The notes under the pieces were generated by a model, which saw only the letters and a program-made list of their open reading frames with translations, was not told where the DNA came from and ran no database searches. From positions 1 through 38,711 of IMG/VR virus record IMGVR_UViG_3300044617_001032: 38,711 nucleotides of DNA; one strand, written 5' to 3'. Source of the stretch: a virus. Below are positions 15,558 to 23,949 of the stretch, piece after piece. The position numbers were made by a program, and so were the translations under genes. The first letter of the stretch is position 1; each line of letters starts with the position of its first letter.

Positions 15558-16433
15558 ATGAATATTTCTTTTATAAATGGGTTTTTGGGCGCTTTTGGCG
15601 TTTGCCCGCCTTGCATAGATGAGGATAATGCCCCTAACTACCTTTGTGACCCTTGCGATTCTACTGTATACAGCGGTGGTATCGCTGGTTGGTTTGCAAA
15701 AAAATGTAACTATGAATTTGCCGATATTACAGATTCTACTGAATGGGAAACTGCAATAGCTGATAAAAACGTTTTTGGCCGCGTTAACGGTTCACGTATT
15801 AGCGGTGGTTTGCCTGCACCTGAATTTACTACTAAGAAACGCGGTAGCTGCGGACAGGAGGAGGTAGTAAAACAGTCGCGTGTTGTATCACTAACTGATG
15901 CAGAAAATGATCTTACATTTACGATTGATGCGCTTTACAATTTCTTATCTAATCCTGCTAAAGCTGCTGGTTATGAATTTGGTTTTGTAACTTGCGATGG
16001 TCGTTTCTTAGGTTGGTATTCAAACGTAACTGTTAGACCTTTTTATCAGATTGCTGAAACTGATGAAGATGATGCTTACTGGACCGTTGAATTTAGATAC
16101 AATGAACAATTAGGTACATTTAGCCAATTATCTTTGGACTTCTTGCTAACATTGCCTTATAACGTTTGTTGGGTTACTTCAATTGTTGTAACTGGCACAG
16201 GCAACGTAACAACTGTTGGCGATGGTCTTACATTGCAAATGCTTGCTGCTATTCTGCCATTAAACGCTACTGATGCTACTGTTACATGGTCGGTTGTTAA
16301 CGGTACAGGTACTGCAACTATTAGCAGTGGTGGTTTGCTTACTGCTACTGCACCGGGTTTAGTTACTGTTATCGCAACAGCTAATGATGCTTCGGGCGTA
16401 ACTGGTTCACTTGTAATTACAATTACACCATAG
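15558..16433 (+). CDS. Major tail tube protein with C-terminal BIG2 Ig-like domain
   Basis: The 291-residue protein has an N-terminal part of about 205 residues that would form the tube. A C-terminal stretch (about 212-291) reads as a bacterial Ig-like BIG2 domain: VTGTGN...LTLQMLAAILPLNATDATVTW, SVVNGTGTATIS, GLLTATAPGLVTVIATAND. BIG2-type tails on tube proteins of long-tailed phages decorate the outside of the tail. The N-terminal part has three CxxC-like pairs in its first 50 residues (CPPC, CDPC, KKC) and a KRGSCG motif at 94-99 shared with the neck protein at 25894. A strong hairpin follows the stop. Tube identity is inferred from the BIG2 domain, the length and isolated expression; a decoration protein is the alternative. 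Confidence 0.65.
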   Translation: MNISFINGFLGAFGVCPPCIDEDNAPNYLCDPCDSTVYSGGIAGWFAKKCNYEFADITDSTEWETAIADKNVFGRVNGSRISGGLPAPEFTTKKRGSCGQEEVVKQSRVVSLTDAENDLTFTIDALYNFLSNPAKAAGYEFGFVTCDGRFLGWYSNVTVRPFYQIAETDEDDAYWTVEFRYNEQLGTFSQLSLDFLLTLPYNVCWVTSIVVTGTGNVTTVGDGLTLQMLAAILPLNATDATVTWSVVNGTGTATISSGGLLTATAPGLVTVIATANDASGVTGSLVITITP

Positions 16434-16441
16434 TATTTATA

Positions 16442-16468
16442 AGGGCGGTTATATAATGTAACCGCCCT
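16442..16468 (+). terminator. Terminator-like hairpin after the tail tube gene
   Basis: AGGGCGGTTA (16442-16451) pairs perfectly with TAACCGCCCT (16459-16468) around a 7-base loop. The following ATTTAAAA is only moderately T-rich, so termination may be partial and let some transcripts reach the portal gene. Confidence 0.65.
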
Positions 16469-16485
16469 ATTTAAAATCAAATAGA

Positions 16486-18216
16486 ATGAACATAGAACAG
16501 TTTTACGAATTTTTAAATACTGTAAATGCTACAATACTAAACCCGCCTGTACACCCATTCAAAGCGGATTGGAAGCGTATTTATGAAAGCATTAAGCCTC
16601 ACTTCTACGGTGAAGTGCCGCCCGCGTTAGATAAAGCATTTCCAAATGAAGATGAACAGATATTAAACTATCGTAAAAATACATATCAGCCTAAAACAGA
16701 ATCGCCATTGGTTAAAGCTATAACCGAATTGCATAGGCTTTTAAGTTCTGCTAAGCATTCTGTTAGGTTTGAAAATATGGACATGCAGCAATTTGCCGAA
16801 AATGAAAAGTTCGGCGAAAATAATTTACAGTCTTTTGTATTTTCTGTTTTTATTCCTAATCGCGTACTTGACCCTAACGCCGTTTTACTTATCGAACCTA
16901 AAGGCGAAGGTATTGAAACCGATAACGTGCGCGTTAATGTAGATATGAAAGTAATTCAGTCTGATAGGATTGTTTTTAATGACCCTGAATACAGACTTCT
17001 AATATATAAAGGCATATCAAAAAACAAATATGCTACCTTAGGTATTGAAAACCCGCTATACTATCACATTGTAACTGATATGTTTTATGCACAGGCCCGC
17101 GCCTATGGTGATAAAACAATGTTTGAGGTTATCTATGAACACAACAGCGGTATAATGCCGTGGGTAACTTTAGGCGGTCGCGTTGTACCTAAATATGATT
17201 CTTATGGCAATACGTTTAAAATTTATAAGTCTGATTTTAGCCCTGCAATACCTTATTTAAATGATGCTGCTATTTTTGATAATCAGCACAAATCTGTTAT
17301 GCTTGCGACATGCTTCCCTATTAAATTTGTTGAAGGGGTTGATTGTAACAGTTGTAATGGTGTGGGCCGCGTACCTGATCCAAATAATTCCGATAATAGC
17401 ATAACTTGTAAAACTTGTCACGGGCACGGCAAAGTGCTAAGTATAACGCCATTGGCAGCGTATAACTTAAATCCTACTACATCTAAGTTTGGCGATAATG
17501 ATAAGCAGCAAGTTGAACCAATACGTTATTATTCGCCTGATGTTAGCACAATTCAAGAAACTAACAAAGTAGCTTCTGAAGCATTAGGCAAAGCAGAACA
17601 AGTACTAAATATCAATCGTAGTTTAAAAGCTGCACAATCGGGCGTGGCTAAAGAATTAGACCGCGAACCAGAATACATAGAAGTAGGTAAAATAAGCGAT
17701 GATGTTTATGCGCGTTATAAAGATGTTTTGCGTATTATTCAAGCCATTGTATTTATGGATACTGAAAGTGCAATTATGGTTAACGCGCCTATTAGTTTTG
17801 ACCTTAAAACAGAAACAGAACTAATGGCAGAATTTGCACTATCGCAAAAAGGTTTACCAACTGCTATACGTTATGAAAGTTATATAAGCTATGTTGATCG
17901 CCGTTACAATTCAGATGCAATAGCGCGCCAAATAGCTACCATTTGCGCTATGTATAACAGCGCTTATCTTTATACGGTAGATGAACGCGTAAATTTGTTA
18001 GCATCGGGCCAAATAACAGAAAAGGATGCAATAAGCGCGCAGTTTGTTTTTGATGCTGTTACTGAATTATATTATGATGAAGGATTTGATATTATGAACA
18101 ATGATTACACAGCTATTAAAAACGCTATTGATGCAAAGTTAGCACCGCGTTTTGATGCTGTTGCAAGTAATGTAATTCCCGAAGTTAATATGGATGAGTT
18201 TAATAATGCTGAATAA
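16486..18216 (+). CDS. Portal protein with an inserted DnaJ-like zinc motif pair
   Basis: The 576-residue product has the size and place of a portal protein: it is followed with a one-base overlap by a MuF gene and then scaffold and capsid genes. Its C-terminal half is helical (IQETNKVASEALGKAEQVLNI and on), as in portal stem and wing regions. Unusually it carries two CxxCxGxG motifs, CNSCNGVG (Cys287, Cys290) and CKTCHGHG (Cys308, Cys311), like two of the four repeats in the DnaJ zinc-finger domain. They probably bind one zinc ion and build a small knob on the portal ring. The portal forms the dodecameric gate for DNA. The portal call is by context; the zinc motif is seen directly. Confidence 0.7.
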   Translation: MNIEQFYEFLNTVNATILNPPVHPFKADWKRIYESIKPHFYGEVPPALDKAFPNEDEQILNYRKNTYQPKTESPLVKAITELHRLLSSAKHSVRFENMDMQQFAENEKFGENNLQSFVFSVFIPNRVLDPNAVLLIEPKGEGIETDNVRVNVDMKVIQSDRIVFNDPEYRLLIYKGISKNKYATLGIENPLYYHIVTDMFYAQARAYGDKTMFEVIYEHNSGIMPWVTLGGRVVPKYDSYGNTFKIYKSDFSPAIPYLNDAAIFDNQHKSVMLATCFPIKFVEGVDCNSCNGVGRVPDPNNSDNSITCKTCHGHGKVLSITPLAAYNLNPTTSKFGDNDKQQVEPIRYYSPDVSTIQETNKVASEALGKAEQVLNINRSLKAAQSGVAKELDREPEYIEVGKISDDVYARYKDVLRIIQAIVFMDTESAIMVNAPISFDLKTETELMAEFALSQKGLPTAIRYESYISYVDRRYNSDAIARQIATICAMYNSAYLYTVDERVNLLASGQITEKDAISAQFVFDAVTELYYDEGFDIMNNDYTAIKNAIDAKLAPRFDAVASNVIPEVNMDEFNNAE

Positions 18217-19808
18217 TGGACTTCAACAAACCTGAACGAATTAACGACAAAGCATTAGAAATTTTACAAAAGCGGTTTGACAAAGTAGAACCGAAATTTG
18301 TAAAACAAGTTGTTGATTGGATAAATAAGTTTAGAACAACATCAGGCAATTTAGTAAGGTCTAAAGAAAACATAGCGCGTTTAAGTTCGTTTAAAACAGC
18401 TGTTAATAGGTTTTTAGAAAAGGCTGGTTATAATGTAATGGTTTCGGGTTTTTTAGAAAACTTTGACGAAATTGGCGCAAATACACAACTTGCGCAACAA
18501 GAATTGAACGGCATTGATATAACAAAAAGTTTTTTGAATCCATTTAGAAGATATGCTGTTAATAATGTAATAGCGGCGATGCAAGGCCAAGGCTTAAATG
18601 TAAATCTAATAAACCCGCTTAAAAATGAATTACTAATTGCAGTTAACCAAGGTAGCAGTTTAACAGATGTTGTTACTTCAATAGCAGGCCAATTAACAAC
18701 TACTGAAGCGCGGCAAGGCGTTTTAAAAAGAATTAGTTTACAGGCCTCACGTGACGCGTTATTACAGTATGATGGTGTAGTAAACGAAGCGGTCCGAAAA
18801 TCTTATAAGATGGATGCTTTGCTTTACGTTGGTTCTATTGTTAAGGATAGCCGCGCACAATGTGAACGGTGGGTTAGTGAAACAAAAAACGGTAAATTAG
18901 GTTTGATATTATTTGAAGATTTGCAAAGCGAAATTGATTGGGCTGATAATAACGGTACAGGTATGATACCCGATACAACGCCTGAAAACTTTTGTCAAAA
19001 TCGCGGCGGTTATAATTGTAGGCATATCGCTTACCCGGTACGTTCGGCTAATTATATTAAAGAGGAAAAACCAAAAGAAGAAGCACCTAAAGAACCCGAA
19101 GTTAAGGAGCCTGAATTTGTTGAAGCTAAAACAATCAAAGAAGCAAAATTAAAAACAAAAGAAATTTTTGATAATGCTAATATACCAATTGATAAAATTA
19201 GTTTTTCAAATGATTTGACATTGGAAGATTTAAATGAAAGAAATAAACAATTTAATAATTTAACAACTTCTTACAAATTAGAAGGATTTGAAAAACCTGT
19301 TTTAATAGCAAATAAAAGTAATAAATCATATTATGGTGTAGTTTATACATCTTATAATAGAACAACTAAAAAAACTTATGTATCTAAAGCAAATTTTGGA
19401 GATAAAACAGACCCAACTCAAAGAATACAATCATTAGAAGAAGAAAAATTACAATATTCTAAAAATAAAAAAAGAAGTAAATCAAGAGTTGATGAAAAAA
19501 ATAATAAATTAGCGACTTTAACTCATGAATTTGCACATTTTACTGTAACAACTACAAAAGCAGGATATGGTGATAAAACCGCTAAAGATTTTTTTGAAGA
19601 ACTAAAAGATATAAGAACAGAATATAAAAAAGAAATAAATGATGTTGTTAATACTAATGATTTTTTTGATATATTTTTAGGTAAATATGCGGATACTAAT
19701 TTAGATGAATTTTTAGCAGAAGGATTTACAGAATATAAATTAAGGGCAAAACCATCAAAATATGCTTTAAAAATTGGTAAACTATTTGATAAATATTATA
19801 AAAAATAA
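18216..19808 (+). CDS. MuF-type head protein fused to a zincin-like metalloprotease domain
   Basis: The 530-residue protein has an N-terminal MuF/head morphogenesis part (about residues 1-275), with the typical end DSRAQCERWV ... NRGGYNCRHIAYPV. A Lys/Glu/Pro-rich linker (about 277-305) leads to a C-terminal domain with the zinc-protease motif HEFAH (His437, Glu438, His441). A further Glu502 (DEFLAEGFTEY) fits a third zinc ligand. MuF proteins sit at the portal inside the head and enter the host with the DNA, and known MuF families carry exchangeable C-terminal toxin or effector domains. From about 19150 on, the DNA is more AT-rich than the MuF half, which supports domain exchange. It follows the portal gene with a one-base overlap. 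Protease activity and target are inferred. Confidence 0.8.
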   Translation: MDFNKPERINDKALEILQKRFDKVEPKFVKQVVDWINKFRTTSGNLVRSKENIARLSSFKTAVNRFLEKAGYNVMVSGFLENFDEIGANTQLAQQELNGIDITKSFLNPFRRYAVNNVIAAMQGQGLNVNLINPLKNELLIAVNQGSSLTDVVTSIAGQLTTTEARQGVLKRISLQASRDALLQYDGVVNEAVRKSYKMDALLYVGSIVKDSRAQCERWVSETKNGKLGLILFEDLQSEIDWADNNGTGMIPDTTPENFCQNRGGYNCRHIAYPVRSANYIKEEKPKEEAPKEPEVKEPEFVEAKTIKEAKLKTKEIFDNANIPIDKISFSNDLTLEDLNERNKQFNNLTTSYKLEGFEKPVLIANKSNKSYYGVVYTSYNRTTKKTYVSKANFGDKTDPTQRIQSLEEEKLQYSKNKKRSKSRVDEKNNKLATLTHEFAHFTVTTTKAGYGDKTAKDFFEELKDIRTEYKKEINDVVNTNDFFDIFLGKYADTNLDEFLAEGFTEYKLRAKPSKYALKIGKLFDKYYKK

Positions 19809-19811
19809 AAC

Positions 19812-19985
19812 ATGGAAGCAATAGAATTAATTTGTTTTAGATGCAAACATTGGCGTGATATAAATGGCGGTTGTGATGCTTTTGGTGATGACATACCATT
19901 TGAAATAACATCAGGTTTAAACCAACATTCTAAACCATTATCATTTCAAGAAAACGATATAGTTTTTGAACCTATTGAAGAATAA
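19812..19985 (+). CDS. Small cysteine-containing protein next to the MuF-zincin gene
   Basis: The ATG at 19812 opens a 57-residue frame 3 bases after the MuF stop. It has CFRCKHW, then GGCDAF, then a DDIPFEITSG..QHSKPL..ENDIVFEP stretch. I know this pattern (C..C.., C.AF, IP.EI..G...H..P, FEP) from small phage proteins encoded next to MuF or similar head genes, but no function has been assigned to my knowledge. Three Cys and one His could bind a metal ion. It may be a partner of the MuF effector (inhibitor or packaging factor) or simply a small head protein. The next gene starts 3 bases later. Confidence 0.7.
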   Translation: MEAIELICFRCKHWRDINGGCDAFGDDIPFEITSGLNQHSKPLSFQENDIVFEPIEE

Positions 19986-19988
19986 CAC

Positions 19989-20615
19989 ATGAAAAACTTT
20001 CAAAAATTACTTAAAGACCGAGGTTATTATACAGGAACCATTGATGGCATAGTTGGGCCCTTAACACTTACAGGTGCAAAGCAATGGATTGATGCGGAGA
20101 TGAACATTCGCGGTTGGGTGAAGCCTGTTAATGACCTTGTGTGGGTACGAACAGACCAAACATTCGATAATAAGTTTGCAGATTATTGCATCAGGTTTAA
20201 TAACCGCGTGGCCGACATGATTTTACCATGTAGTACTACACCCGGCGATTTCATTGTATTTAATCCTTTGACGGTTGGCGGCATTACAGGTAGCGCGGTT
20301 GCATGTGAACAGCAAGTTATAGCATCGCATAAGTTTGTTACTGCACGTGATTGGAAACACCTTTGGTTAAATGCGCCGTATTTTTTTCAAGCGGGTGCAA
20401 TAGAGATTTTTCGCGATAATACACGTGACCGCAAGTTAGATAAAACAGTTAAAACTAAAGGTTGGTACGGCATCAATTTTCATCGTGGCGGCATCGGTCA
20501 TGCTGTTGATAGTTGGTCAGCTGGTTGTTTAGTTGTTCCTGATGTGAGATGGTTCGAAGCTATCAAAATATTTCAGCCTAACCAACTTATTAACTTTACA
20601 CTAATAGAATTATAG
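19989..20615 (+). CDS. Peptidoglycan-binding, YkuD-like peptidoglycan enzyme
   Basis: The N-terminus (residues 3-33, FQKLLKDRGYYTGTIDGIVG) is a peptidoglycan-binding type 1 repeat. The C-terminal half ends with NFHRGG (His165) and SAGC (Ser177-Cys180), the H...SxGC signature of the L,D-transpeptidase (YkuD) fold, whose catalytic residue is the cysteine. Housekeeping relatives cross-link peptidoglycan through a cysteine acyl-enzyme; a phage version could cut peptide stems instead. There is no signal peptide. Its place between MuF and scaffold genes suggests a virion enzyme that opens the wall at entry, not the main lysis enzyme, which is the exported GH73 protein at 32525. Whether it cuts or links is not visible. 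Confidence 0.7.
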   Translation: MKNFQKLLKDRGYYTGTIDGIVGPLTLTGAKQWIDAEMNIRGWVKPVNDLVWVRTDQTFDNKFADYCIRFNNRVADMILPCSTTPGDFIVFNPLTVGGITGSAVACEQQVIASHKFVTARDWKHLWLNAPYFFQAGAIEIFRDNTRDRKLDKTVKTKGWYGINFHRGGIGHAVDSWSAGCLVVPDVRWFEAIKIFQPNQLINFTLIEL

Positions 20616-20616
20616 C

Positions 20617-20808
20617 ATGTTAGTAATAAAAGCAAAGCATAAAACAAATGGTACTGAATACCAATTTACCCCTGCACAATGGTACACCGAACAGCAAACA
20701 GGTAATTATAACTATCTCGGTACTATTCACGTATCTGAACCAGCGCAACCAATTCAAAGAACAGTAACCCCTAAACGCGGCTGCGGCTGTGCAAATAAAC
20801 GTAGATAA
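20617..20808 (+). CDS. Small protein with basic cysteine tail
   Basis: This 63-residue protein starts 1 base after the previous stop. It has an N-terminal beta-type half (LVIKAKHKTNGTEYQFT) and ends in RGCGCANKRR. It is not recognised, but short proteins with such a CGC...KR ending are common in Bacteroidota phage head modules. No membrane segment. The tight packing makes it a real gene. Confidence 0.6.
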   Translation: MLVIKAKHKTNGTEYQFTPAQWYTEQQTGNYNYLGTIHVSEPAQPIQRTVTPKRGCGCANKRR

Positions 20809-20809
20809 T

Positions 20810-21172
20810 ATGCCAAGATTTCACAAATTTGTTATTCAGCTTGAATACAATGAAGAACCGCTAACACTTGATGAACTCCAAAAAGATTTTGATGATGCTG
20901 TTAAAATTGAAGACTACAAAGCAGCGGCAAAAATCAAAAAACAAATAGATGAACATATAAAGTCAGATAAAGAAACTGAATTTGTTCTTGAACTTGAAGA
21001 TTATTGTTATATTGATCTTGATGAAGTTGCCACGTTCTATAAATCAGAATGGGATGATGGCGAAAAATTTACTAAGGTTATTTTAAAAAGCGGTTTTGAA
21101 TTGCCGCTAAGTATATCATTCGAAGATTTTACTAAAATATTTTTTAACATAAACACACGTGAAAATGCTTGA
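20810..21172 (+). CDS. Head-region protein with a UVR-like motif
   Basis: I start at the ATG at 20810 (120 residues), one base after the previous stop, rather than at an earlier GTG that would overlap. Residues about 21-50 (LDELQKDFDDAVKIEDYKAAAKIKKQID) fit the UVR motif of UvrB, UvrC and McsA, a helical hairpin used for protein-protein contacts. The rest is acidic and beta-type. In UvrB and UvrC the motif joins the partners of excision repair. Here, in a head gene cluster, a structural or assembly contact is more likely. It overlaps the scaffold start by 8 bases. Confidence 0.6.
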   Translation: MPRFHKFVIQLEYNEEPLTLDELQKDFDDAVKIEDYKAAAKIKKQIDEHIKSDKETEFVLELEDYCYIDLDEVATFYKSEWDDGEKFTKVILKSGFELPLSISFEDFTKIFFNINTRENA

Positions 21173-21989
21173 CAAATTTGTAGAAAAACTCGGTATTGAA
21201 CCCGAACTAATTTCAAAATTAGAATCTAACGAAATTACATTAGATGAAGCCGTAACAGGTTATGTATCTAAAATTGAACGTACTGTACAGGAACGTTTAG
21301 GCAAACAGATTGAAGAAGCTAAAAGCGCTGAATTATTTGGCGCTGCATATGCAAAAACAGAAAAACAGATTGCCGATGCTTTTGCTATTGACTTAAAAAA
21401 ATATGAAGCAATAGACAAAAAAGATAGGTTTAAAACTATTGTTTCTGATTTAAAGAATAGCCAAGTCGAAATGATTGAAAAGCTAAAGCAGGAATATACA
21501 TCTGCTGATGCGCAAAAGTTGCAACAGCTAACGCAACAACTTGAATTAGCAAATGCAAAGCTAAATGAAAAAGAAATGCTAATGCAACAGGCTATTAAAG
21601 AAGAACAAGGTAAATTTCAAAGCTACATTAAGAATCAGCAAATAGATAAAGTGCGCGGTTTGCTTGTTGAATCTGTAAAAAATGCACGTTTAGCGCCTAA
21701 AGAAATGCGCGCGATTTTAGAAGCTGAAATACGTGAGCGCGGTTTCGATTTTGAAATTGATGGCGATTCTAACATATGGGTTAACAAAGATGGTAACCGC
21801 GTAAAGCATCCATCTAAGCCTACGGAAAACTTAAAGTACGAAACACTATTTGAAATTATAGCAGCTGAATACAATTTTGAAAAGCAAAGTAACGGTGGGC
21901 AAACAAAAAGTTTTGAGATTGATGAAAAAACAAAAAGCGGTATTCATCCAGCGCGATTGAAATACATGCAAGATAATGGTTTAATTTAG
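21165..21989 (+). CDS. Capsid scaffolding protein candidate
   Basis: The protein (274 residues from the ATG at 21165; a GTG two codons earlier is possible) is almost fully helical. It has a long coiled coil (about residues 95-160, rich in Glu, Gln, Lys and Leu) and lies directly before the capsid gene. That is the composition and place of scaffolding proteins in tailed phages, including those with a DUF4355-like or gp-scaffold form. The C-terminal segment (SGIHPARLKYMQDNGLI) is a likely capsid-contact tail. A strong terminator follows, so it is not transcribed with the capsid gene from the same promoter unless there is read-through. Assignment is by position and composition. Confidence 0.7.
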   Translation: MLDKFVEKLGIEPELISKLESNEITLDEAVTGYVSKIERTVQERLGKQIEEAKSAELFGAAYAKTEKQIADAFAIDLKKYEAIDKKDRFKTIVSDLKNSQVEMIEKLKQEYTSADAQKLQQLTQQLELANAKLNEKEMLMQQAIKEEQGKFQSYIKNQQIDKVRGLLVESVKNARLAPKEMRAILEAEIRERGFDFEIDGDSNIWVNKDGNRVKHPSKPTENLKYETLFEIIAAEYNFEKQSNGGQTKSFEIDEKTKSGIHPARLKYMQDNGLI

Positions 21990-22015
21990 TTTGTAAGTTT
22001 GGTTTAAAGTTTGTC

Positions 22016-22043
22016 AGGGCAGTTCGAAAGGGCTGCCTTTTTT
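22016..22043 (+). terminator. Intrinsic terminator between scaffold and capsid genes
   Basis: AGGGCAGTTC (22016-22025) and GGGCTGCCTT (22030-22039) form a stem that includes G-T pairs, closed by a GAAA tetraloop, and a T run reaches 22043. The form is that of a strong intrinsic terminator. Confidence 0.85.
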
Positions 22044-22057
22044 AGTGCAAAATATTC

Positions 22058-22103
22058 TATAAAAAATTTATAAAATTATTTATTTTAAAACATCTTATCT
22101 TTG
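22058..22103 (+). promoter_or_regulatory. Capsid gene promoter candidate
   Basis: TATCTTTG at 22096-22103 matches the Bacteroidota -7 box and is identical to the box at 14548. No TTTG lies at the -33 distance. An AT-rich stretch with TATAAAAAATTTATAAAA (22059-22076) precedes it, similar to the AT repeats at 6113 and 35285. It would drive the capsid gene after a leader of about 110 bases. Confidence 0.55.
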
Positions 22104-22217
22104 CAGTAACGACCTCTCACAAAAATAGGGTGCTGCGGCACAGAAAAAAAACAGAACGCTGGCAGCGTGGAAAATGCCAAACAAAAAACAATTTTTTATA
22201 TTATTAAATTACAATAA
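22104..22217 (+). promoter_or_regulatory. Structured leader of the capsid mRNA
   Basis: The untranslated leader has two small hairpins: GTGC/GCAC (22130-22141) and ACGCT/AGCGT (22156-22168), separated by an A-rich stretch, and then an A-rich region up to the ATG. There is no Shine-Dalgarno sequence. Such a leader may protect the message or aid ribosome loading. Function is inferred. Confidence 0.4.
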
Positions 22218-23936
22218 ATGTCAACTATAAAACTCGCTGATGCGTGGAAAATTATAGACATATCGCTGAATAACAACAGCGGCATGCGTTCTATGCCATC
22301 TCCAAACATCGGTCTTTTGCAATTGCTTGTTTCTGCTGCTAATAAGTCAGCATCTCAGGTAAAACTTGGCAACGTTCAAGCCGTTGAGCAAGGTAACGGT
22401 AAAGTGTACAAAGTTGCACGCCGTTTTTTCCCGCGTCTTTCTGAATCTAACGCTACAAGTTTAGAATATTGCCCTACTGATGGCGATGTAGTTAAGCCGC
22501 TTTATGATGAAGTAGAAATTACTAACAAAACAGTTTCACAGAAAATTAAAATTGACGATGAACTGATTCGTTGTATTAAAGAAAGCCGTGCGGATTATCA
22601 AAACAGCTACGTTAATGAAGTACTAAGAAATCACATTAACAGACTTGGTAAAGAAGTTGCTACAGTTGTAGCTAATAACGGTTTTATCGGTTCATTTGTT
22701 AAATGCGATTGTGCTGATCCTGCTGTTACTTCTAAGTCTTTGCCTTTATTCCTTTCAAGTGGTTTAGGTATCAATCCTGTTGGTGAATCTATTTTAGATA
22801 GCGATCGCAAACAAGCTGAAATTGAACAACAATTGATTTTGGTTGGTGGTACTTTGCTTGACCAATACCGCAAAGCGCGTGTTATTGCATCTGGTAATGA
22901 CAATGGTTTTGATGCTTCTTTGCTTGAAATTACACGTTCTATTTACTACGATACTAACCTACCTGCTGCATTAGGTAACACAAGCGATATTATCGCAATG
23001 GCACCGGGTGCACTTCAACTTGTAACTTACGCAAAGAACAAAGGTCAGTTTACTTATGACTTTGAAGATCAAATGCGTACTACTGTTGTTGACCCATGGT
23101 TAGGCATCGAACATGACGTTGTTATGTCATACGTTAAGTGTAATGATGAAATTGAACTTTACATTCAATTCGCTACTAACTGGGCCGTAGTTGGTATGCC
23201 TAAATGTTGGGCCGTTAATGACTGTTTATTTGATGGCGTTCTTGACGTATTTAAATATCAAGTTGTTTGTGCTGACACAGGATATTGCGATATTGAACCA
23301 GCTTGCGGTTTTGTTGCTGCACCAAATGCAACTGATGCAACATTCTGCGAATCTGCTGATGCTTGCGATGTAGCATGTAGTGCTTTGTTCTATTCAAGAG
23401 AAGTTGAAGTTGAGCAATTTGAAGGTATTGAAGTTGATGTAACTGATGCTATTGCAATTCAAATTAACGGCTTACCATTTAGTGTAGGTGGTACTTTTGA
23501 TACTGGTACTTCAGGTGGTGCTAATGGTTTTGTTGCCGCTGCACAGGCTGCCCTTGCAAGTGTTGGTTCAATTTACACAGTTGCAGGTGGTTGGGATGGA
23601 ACAGCATTAACAATCTATGTTTTAACTAATGCTACTGTAACATCGGTTGTTATTGTTTCTGCTACAACTACAGATGTTGCGCTTACAGTTTCTACTGAAA
23701 CACTTTACAATGTTTATAGTGCTTCAACGCCTTCAACAGGTGCAAGCCTTACTAACCTTGATTGGGTTTTAGATTCAAATTCATTTGATGGTGCGCCTAC
23801 TGCACAAATTTTAGGCGAAACAAATGTATTTGGAACTTATAGCAATTTCTACACTACAAGTACTAATACAGGTGCTGCACAGCTTACTATTACTGATAGC
23901 GCTGCATGCAACGATACTTTTAACGGTACAATTTAG
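22218..23936 (+). CDS. Major capsid protein
   Basis: The 572-residue protein follows scaffold and stands alone between two strong terminators, which fits the most abundant virion protein. The first 340 residues look like an HK97-fold capsid of Bacteroidota phages: N-terminal arm, a long helix with KTVSQKIKIDDELIRCI (about 95-112), and IYIQF/DPWLGIEHDVVMSYV-type segments near 295-320. The C-terminal 200 residues form a separate low-complexity beta region rich in Ala, Thr, Ser and Val (about 395-560), perhaps a surface domain. Cysteines are frequent (KCDCAD near 162, VVCADTGYCDIEPACG near 352, a cluster near 378-391). It is longer than the usual 300-400 residues because of this extension. Confidence 0.75.
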   Translation: MSTIKLADAWKIIDISLNNNSGMRSMPSPNIGLLQLLVSAANKSASQVKLGNVQAVEQGNGKVYKVARRFFPRLSESNATSLEYCPTDGDVVKPLYDEVEITNKTVSQKIKIDDELIRCIKESRADYQNSYVNEVLRNHINRLGKEVATVVANNGFIGSFVKCDCADPAVTSKSLPLFLSSGLGINPVGESILDSDRKQAEIEQQLILVGGTLLDQYRKARVIASGNDNGFDASLLEITRSIYYDTNLPAALGNTSDIIAMAPGALQLVTYAKNKGQFTYDFEDQMRTTVVDPWLGIEHDVVMSYVKCNDEIELYIQFATNWAVVGMPKCWAVNDCLFDGVLDVFKYQVVCADTGYCDIEPACGFVAAPNATDATFCESADACDVACSALFYSREVEVEQFEGIEVDVTDAIAIQINGLPFSVGGTFDTGTSGGANGFVAAAQAALASVGSIYTVAGGWDGTALTIYVLTNATVTSVVIVSATTTDVALTVSTETLYNVYSASTPSTGASLTNLDWVLDSNSFDGAPTAQILGETNVFGTYSNFYTTSTNTGAAQLTITDSAACNDTFNGTI

Positions 23937-23949
23937 TTTTAATGATTCG

